The notes under the pieces are model-generated. The model was not told the DNA's origin, searched no databases, and saw only the letters and a list, made by a program, of their open reading frames with translations. DNA of 64,000 bases from NCBI GenBank assembly GCA_903813345.2, contig CAIIXF020000011.1:19391754-19455753 (forward strand), read 5' to 3'. Positions 27,601 through 36,600 of the stretch are shown in pieces (positions within the stretch are counted from its first letter, which is position 1; each line of letters opens with the position of its first letter). The translations under genes were made by a program, and so were the position numbers. The DNA is from Owenia fusiformis. Its lineage: Eukaryota > Annelida > Polychaeta > Sabellida > Oweniidae.

Positions 27601-30600
27601 GGCTCCTAACGGGGTGAAAACAATGATTGAAAATGGGAGTATATTCCGGAAGAGAAGAAGTCACGTGACTAGTCGCCATATTGGAAAAAGCAATTCCATT
27701 CGACTTTCAACACGTTCATGCCAATATTACCGCACTACAAACTGTAACATCGATGCAACAACTGAATAAAAGTACTCATCTTCATATTACATTATAGAGT
27801 TACGTTGAAAACCCACAAACAACTGAGCATTTGACCAAAGAAGACACGTCGCTATTATCTAGGTCAAGTTTAGTGGTTCGAAAGCAAATCTTACATACTC
27901 GTTTCCGAATTTTGTTGTTAATTGTATAATCTTTTATTGATTAAATCTGGTATACTGACTATTAATTCAATGACAAAGAAGAAGAATTCCGATGGTGTCA
28001 TTTTTTTATTTAGCTTGCGGGTGTAAAAACAAAATTGCGTAATTAATTTGATTTAGAACTTTCGGGTCTCACAAATAGCTACACGAAATGCATCGTTGAA
28101 AAATATTGACCAATCAAATTTTGTCCTTTTTGAGTACATATATGCACCATATATGCGAACGTTCTGATTCAAAGAGCGAACAGCGAAATGGAGAATTAAG
28201 AACTGTTTTAGTGTTTCAAAGTGTATTCGTCATTTTCATGAATTTGATTTTTATTTATTTTTTCTTGTACTTAATCTATCCATAATAAGTGCTAGAAAAT
28301 CTTCATTTAAATGAAATCATTATTTATTTATTCTTACTTTTAATCATTCAATATAATAATGGAGTTTCATTTACATAATTTATTAGTAGTTTGCCAAAGT
28401 AGTATCACAATGGCATCTTAAGCGCTCTAGCTGTGGGAGGAAAAACACTGAAAGATCAGGGGGTTCTGAAATCAATGAATTAGTGGATATTTTTACAAGA
28501 ACACAAATGTGTACAATATGTCCCCACCAATGGGTGGTCCTATATTTTTTGGTTATTGTCGCCAATCCACATCCTATTGGCACCTGTATAATCCTCATTA
28601 TCCTATGCCGAGTAGAGTTTTAGGGAGATAAGTTGGTAAGATATATCCTGTATCCTGATTTTGAGGTTTCCATATCCAGAACCTCCATATCTCCCACTTC
28701 AGTGCATATCTTCCCGCTTTGGTGCATATCTTCCCGCTTCCGGTAAGTAGTGGAAATGCAATAAAATGACTTTGCATATAATGATTTGTTTATTTTTACA
28801 CCTTGTACTATTGAAATGGCCATATGCCCCTGAAAACTCTACTTGGTATAGGATAAAGCAATTATGTACGGTCAGTTTGGATATTGGGTTCATCCCTCGT
28901 GAGATATGCACATCTACCTTCGGTCCCTCAGGTAAATATGCATATCTTCCTCTGGATAAACCCCATATCCAAAACCTCCCAGTACATAACCCTTATATCT
29001 TCTCACAGTATCTTCTGTTAGTATATTGCACTAGTTTTAGAATTTTGGTCAATTTTTGGCAGCTGGTTTTACAGAACTTTTCTTGGAGCCAATGATATAT
29101 CTAAAGGACGATTCTCGGTTTGGAGAACAGTCTCCTGGGCTAATAATTTTTTTCATGAAAAATATAGAAATATTACCCAAATTAAACTATGAATATTCAA
29201 AAGTGGACATTTAAATCTACAAGATGTAAAAATAACAAATTGGTCTGAAGCAGAGATAACGCTCAATAAGACCGATTCAATAAAATACAAGTCTCGATTT
29301 GGGGAAAGAAGTTCATCAGTGTACTGCGGTAATATTTTTTGCGCATTTAGTTCTCCAAACCGAGAATCGTCCTTTAATTGGCTGTTTATGCATTTTAATT
29401 GAAAGATGAATCCTTGGTATGATATTTTGTTCTTCTCCCAGTTCAATCTTGAATTTTGTTTTCATTGTCTCTTTGATTTCTTCCACTATATCTTCTTCTT
29501 CTTTATCTTCTATCCTTTGATAGGTGTCACTTCCAATTTTCTCTTTAATCTTCTTTATGTAGTATTGAATTTGTTTCACATAAACCCAATGTTATTTGCT
29601 GTCTTATCAATAGGTACAATGGCATATTTTTCCTTGAGTTGATTGTGTTCTTCCAGAGCATTATGGTCCTTTAGTGTCTGCTTTGGATTTTTAATGTACA
29701 ATGTATCTAAATTTTGTATTTTGAAGTAACAATATGGCCCCACACTATGTGCTGGGGGGATAACAAGAACACAGGGGATAAAGCAGTAAAACAATTTATG
29801 AAGTTAAACAAGTGGGCCTTTTAGGTCATTGCTGGGCCTTTTAAGGCCTTATTTTTCATTTAAGGCCAAATTTTGAAGAAAATGGGCCTACCAAAAAAAT
29901 TTGGGCCCACTTTTTGGTTTTAGGGGAAGTTTTTTCCCAGACCTGGAATTTGGCCCCCCACTTGTTGAAATCCTAGATCCGCCCCTGCTATTAACATAAA
30001 ATATATCTGGTAGGATAAAAATTACTTCATTGTATTTCAGACTCTACAACATGCATCCTCAAACAAGTAAAATGCTGCTGTACATTGTCATCTTATTGGC
30101 TTCATATCTTGATTTGACACACGAGGAAAACAAAAATGGGATGATGTTTTTCCAAAATGAGATGATACCTTCCGAAAAAGTGACAATATCTTTCAAAGAA
30201 GAGTCACTCAAGTTTGAAAGCATGTTATAGGCCATCAGCTTCACCCCAAAATTTAGGTTATCGGTATCAAATCAGGGGAATAATCGCCATAGTGATTTTT
30301 GGGAAGGTTAAGACCTCTAGAGTAAGAAACTATGTGATAGCATTGCAACAGTTGTAGCTAAATGGGTGTTATCACCCATTTTTCAAAATGGCCGCCGGTG
30401 CACGTGTTACAATATAACAGTGGGTATATCTAAGCACACTGAGATGCAGAAACTGATTTTAGGGCCTATGTTAGGGTTTTGGGGTCAAGGATTTCATTCA
30501 TGCCGAAATCTAAGTCATCAGGCAATTACTTTTTATAGAAATCCAAGATGGCCACCAAAATGGGTGCCAAAACGAATACTGGTATGTAAACATTGATTTA

Positions 30601-33600
30601 AGCTCGAAGAACAGTTAAGAACAGTGATTTTGGAGATCATGTTACAGTTCTAGAGTCAAGGATTTCATTTATGTCTAAATCTGAGTCATCAAATAATTAC
30701 CTTTTTCAAAGAAATACAAGATGGCCACCAAAATGTATGCCAAAATGAATACCGGTATGTAACCATTGATTTAAGCTCGAAGGAGAGTTAAGAACAGTGA
30801 TTTTGGAGATCAAATTACAGTTCTAGAGTCAAGGATTTCATTTATGTCTAAATCAGAGTCATCAAACAATTACTTTTTATAGAAATCCAAGATGGCCACC
30901 AAAATAGATACAAAAATCAATATGTAACTATTGATTTAAGCTAAAAGAACAGTTAAGAACAGTAATTTTGGAGACTCTGTCTATTTTGTAGGGACCAAGG
31001 ATTTCATTTATGTCTAAATCTAAGTAATAGAATAATTACTTTTTATAGAAATCCAAGATGGCCACCAAAATGGGTGCTGAAATGAATATGTAACTATTGA
31101 TCTAAGCTCAAAGAACAGTTAGGACAGTGATTTTGGAGACCATGTCCAGGTTTAAGAGGCCAAGAATTTCAATTTTGTCTATAATTGAGTCATAAAATAA
31201 TTCCTTTATTTTGATATCCAAGATGGCCACCAAAATGGCTGCAAAGTCACGATTTTGAGGGCTGACTAAAATGTTTATCTTCATCAAACTCTTTCTGGTG
31301 TATGATACACTTGTCTTTGAGGAATTTCATGTGCTTGATCTTCTCCATCCAATAATCTACTTCTTCCTATAGGCAGTCTACTTCTTTCTATAGTCAATGT
31401 TTATGATACTGAGCCACAACAAAACTAAGGAAAGGAAGGCAAATTACAGTAATATTGCTAATGCGATGATCATAAGATTTTATTTCGCAAATTTTCATGT
31501 AATTGTTTGTTCTTATTTGACCTTTTATAATATTAACACTTTGGCATCCATCTTGAATTCTGATATTAATCACAGATTGTTTCATGGCATAGTTCTAGAT
31601 AACTGAAATTCTTGACCTTAAAGTAAACATTGCTTCCAAAATTATTGTTCTTGGTGATCTATGTGGTTAAATAGATAGTTATATGATTTCATTTTACAGC
31701 TATTTTGGAGGCCATCTTGGATATCCATATAAATAAAATGTTTGTTGATTTTATTAAAGACAAAATTAAAATCATTGAACTCACAAACTTAAAACATCAA
31801 AAATTAATGATCTAACTCTTCTATATGTTTAGATAATAAATCTTATTTTCACTTCCGCAGCAATGTTTGAAGCCATCTTGGATCCAAATAAAGGAATTAG
31901 TTATAGTTTTAGACATAACTGAAATTCTTGACACCAAAAATCTTGACATGGTCTCAAATTACTGTTATAAATTGTTCTTTGAGTTTAAATCAAAATTAAC
32001 TTGTTATTGGCACCCATTTTGGTGACCATCTTGGATTTCTATGAAAAGCAACTATTTGATGACTCAGATTTTGACATAAATGAAACATTTGACACCTAAA
32101 ACCTTGACATTGTCTCCAAAATCACTCTTCTTAACTGTTCTTTGAGCTTAAATCAATAGTTAAATATTCATTTTGGCACCCATTTTGATGGCCATCTTGG
32201 ATTTCTATATAAAATAATTGTTTGATGACTTAGATTTAGACATAAGTCAAATCCTTGACCCTTTAAACCTAGACATTGTCTTAAAAATCACTGTTCCCAA
32301 CTGTTATTTGAGCTTAAATCAATCAGTTAAATATTCATTTTGGCACCCATTTTTGTGGCCATCTTGGATTTCTATATAAAGTCATTGTTTGATGACGCAG
32401 ATTTAGACATATATGAAATCCTTGACCCCTAAAACGCAGACATACTGTTCTTAACTGTTCTTTGAGCTTAAATTTGATTTGGCATCCATTTTGGTGGCCA
32501 TCTTGGATTTCTATAAGAAACAATTGTTTGATGACTTAGATTTAGACATAAATGAAATCCTTGACTCCTAAAACCTAGATATAGGTCCTAAAATCACAGT
32601 ATTTGCATCTCAGTGTGCTTAGATATACCCACTCTTATATTGTGACTTGTGCACCGGCGGCCATTTTGAAAAATGGGTGATAACACCCATTTAGCTACAA
32701 CTGTTACAATGCTATCACATATTTTCTTACTCTAGAGGTCTTAACCTTCCCAAAAATCACTATGGCGATTATTCCCCTAATTTGATACCGACCAACCCCC
32801 CAGGCTGATCGCCTATTACCAGAACATCCAGTCTGTCCCAAGCAATGCCAGATATGCAATGCAACACATGTCTTCTGTGTGAATAAAGACTTCACTAGCA
32901 TCCCTCAAACATTCCCTCAGACTATAGAGTACCTGGATCTATTTAACAATATGCTGAATGATATCCCTGGAGGTGTTTTCAACAGGTACCAGGAACTATA
33001 TTCACTCAATATCAGCCAAAATGGCCGTATGGAAACAATACATAACGACTCATTCAATGGACTGAAATCTTTAGAGCACCTAGATCTGCAATATCTTACA
33101 AGCTTGAAGAAAATTGCTCCCCATTCCTTTAGTGCCCTAGCTTCTCTCAGGCACTTGGACTTAAGGGGCAGTTATGAAGTGGGATTGAAACAGATACTCT
33201 TGAGATTGAGATCATTACCGATGAACTGTACCTTGGATTATTTAAATCTAAAACATGTGAATGAAGTAACTGATTTTGAAGATATATCATTGCCCATCTT
33301 GAGGGTTTTAAAAAGGCTGCAAGTAAAAGTGCTGATTCTGGATGAGAATCGTATTGTTTCTATTCGTCCTGGTTACTCAGAGTATTTAGGTTCAGTAAAA
33401 TATCTCTCCTTAAGAAGGAACTACCTTCATTTTTATTCTGGGTTTGCTAATTTTATTGATTTCCTTTTTATGTATAGCGTGAAAGTTCTGCACCTTGGAG
33501 ATAATTCATACATACCTCTTAAAAATAAACCAACATTAAACAATACCTTTTCACAAACCTGTACACCATTACCGCAAGATATGGAAGAAGTCTATTTTAA

Positions 33601-36600
33601 CAACATGCAGGTCACAATCTATTACAAGCTGTATGTCAATGGTCTTTGCTTTGGAGAGCCTAATAAACTACGTATATTTGACTTGACAGGAACATCATTC
33701 TGGGGGATTGAAAAGCCAATTAAAGGTTGAATGCTCTTACATATTTGAGCCTTCAAAAGGCAAAAGCCAAATTTATGGACCCTGAAACTTTCAACTGTAA
33801 AAATTTCCCTTTAATGGAAACTTTACTTCTTGGTGACCTTGACTTATCTCCAACATTTGGAAGAGAGGACAAACATTCACTTATTTTTCAAAATTGTTCC
33901 AAAATGGTCACCATTGATCTTGCGAACACTAACTTTCCAATTATTCCAAAACAAGCTTTTCAGGACATGTCTATAGTAGAGAATATAAACATCAGTTCAA
34001 ATTATATATTGGAACTGGATATTGACCTTAAAAATAACTTGAACTTGAAGTTATTAAATGTGTCTTTCAACCTTGTTAAGTATTTGTCACCTGATATGAT
34101 GCATCAACTTGATAAAATTGCTAATCAACCAGATCATGATCTAGTGCTTGATCTTCAACACAATCCACTACTTTGTGGCTGTGAACAATTGGAATTCATT
34201 AAATGGATGAAATCAACAGCTGTAAGTTTCCACAACTTTGACTCGTATTTGTGTCTCAACAAAGACATTTATCACAAAGTATCAACATTATCAATAAGTG
34301 ATATCCAGTTACAATGCAAAATGGAGGTCATCAAGATTTCGTCTTCCATTAGTGCCACATTTCTGTTTATCATCATGATGGGTGTGGTGCTTTACATGAA
34401 ACGCCATAGAATGGAGTACCTTTTCTTGTTGAGCAGACAAATGGCCCGTAGATTGATTGGCAGAACACGATCTAGAGGTAACAGACTATACAAATACCAT
34501 GGGTTTGTATGCTGGAGCAGCCAGGAAGATATCTCAATAATTGTGTTAATTCAAGGAAAACTGGAAATGGATTTCGGACTTCGCCTTGCCATTGGTGATC
34601 GGGATTTCGAAGTAGGTGGCTATATAATTGACAATATTGTACATTTCATCACAGCAAGTCGTAAAACAATCATATTTCTGAGTAACAACTATTTGAACAG
34701 CAAATGGTGTATGTTTGAGCTACAAGTTGCAATGAACAAGAGCCAAGAGGTAGAGTTTGACACAGTCGTAATGATTCTTCTTCATGATATCAACGATTTA
34801 GACAAGACAAAGATGCCACCAAGCCTGACAAATTATTTGAAGCGCAAGACATATCTACAATGGCCGGCATCCTCTGCACAGCAACCAGCCTTCTGGCTAC
34901 GTCTAAGGATGCTCTTGATTTTGGAGAAATACAGAATGATCAGCTTTTGGTTGTCAATCCTGGAGAAAATAACCCACTTGAACAAAATGATGGGTCCCAT
35001 AATATAGATGTAAGGGAACAAAATGATCAGTCATTGGTTGTCAATCCAGAAGAAAATGATCAGGTTGAACAAAATGATGAATTTCAAATTGATGTGGCAT
35101 TAGATGAACAATCTATTGATGAGGATATAACTGATAGAGTACCATTACTGAGGCTAAAGTAACATTAAAGGATTTAAGCCCAAGGGTCAATGAACTGTGG
35201 AAGATTAAGCCTAAAGGTCTTGAATAAATTTTGAATGAGGGCGGGAGAGCAAAACAAGACTAGAGTATGTGACACAATAGCAAGTGCATTAAATCATCTA
35301 CAAATTGTTGACTCATGTGCTTAAATTCTTTTCATCCATAGCTAAAGATTCTGGACAATATTACTAAAAAGAAGTCAAACATGACCGTTCTCTAATTGAG
35401 TCTCTAAACCAATTAGAATGCAGCATTGCCATTCTCTAATTCTCCATACATGAATGATCATGCATAATGCACATCCGGGAATTGTATTGTGATGTTTCAT
35501 CTATGACTCTGTCTGAAGCTGAATTTCACCATATTGAATTAAATTCAACCAGAAACTTGCATGGTTACTATTTTGGCTCATAACTTCTTTCTTTAAAAAT
35601 AATTTATCCTTAAAATGAGTTAATGAGTTCTGATTGGCAGGAATATGGTATCATGCCTAATTATATGTGAAAAAAATAATTTTAAAAACAAAAAATAACA
35701 CAATTTACATTTCTTGGGCTCTGTAAAAAAAACTTTTTGTTCTCTTCAAAATAATGACATGTAATTCAGAAGCATGTAAATATTGTTTCATGGTCAGGTG
35801 ACCATAAGCTTTGAAACTTAAATGTACCATATAATCTCAGTTTTAGACATTTAAAGAAAATGGATTAAGTAATATGTATATATGCCCCACAATAAATCAT
35901 TATGTCATTATGTGTATGTTTTGTTGAGATTATATACATGCTAAGTACCACAAAACAAGACTCATGACGTCAAAAAGATCACACCATCAAAAAACTTTCA
36001 AAATGGCAACCCCAAAAAATGGCTGCCTAGAAGTTAATCAGCTCTAGAACTCGATATCCTCTATCATGTGCGCTTTGGAGACAATCTAACAAGCAATTTT
36101 CCTGAAATGGCGATGACAAGATTTATCGGAAAACCTTCAAAATGGCCAACAGAAAACAAGATGGCCGCCCAAAAGTTAATCAGCTCTAGAACTTGATATC
36201 CTCTATCATGTGTGGAAATTTGGGAAGAATCTGATGAGCAGTTTACCTAAAATGGCAATGACAAAATTTTAAAAAAACTTCAAAATGGCCACCAGAAACA
36301 AGATGGCTGTCCAAAAGTTAATCAGCTCTAAAACTTGATATCCCCTATCATGCGTGTGAATTTGGAGACAATCCGACGAGCAGGTTTCCTGAAATGGCAA
36401 TGAGAAGAATTTCCGAAAAACCTTCAAAATGGCCACCAGAAAACAAGATGGCCACCCAAAATTTAATAATCAGCTCTAGAACTTGATATCCTCTATCATG
36501 TGTGCAAATTTGGAGAAAATCGGATTGAGAGGTTATGCTGAAATGGAGATGACAAGATTTTTGTCTTGACATATCAAAATTCAACAAAATCAAAAAACTA

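Noticed and set aside
31394-31606. Open frames at the centre of the 30256-32797 element
   Set aside because: They overlap on both strands at the palindrome centre, as expected from inverted repeats; no codon bias or domain.
32804-35007. Two separate genes, an LRR protein and a TIR receptor
   Set aside because: LRR periodicity continues across 33725 with a single-base frame change and there are no splice sites or start signals between them.
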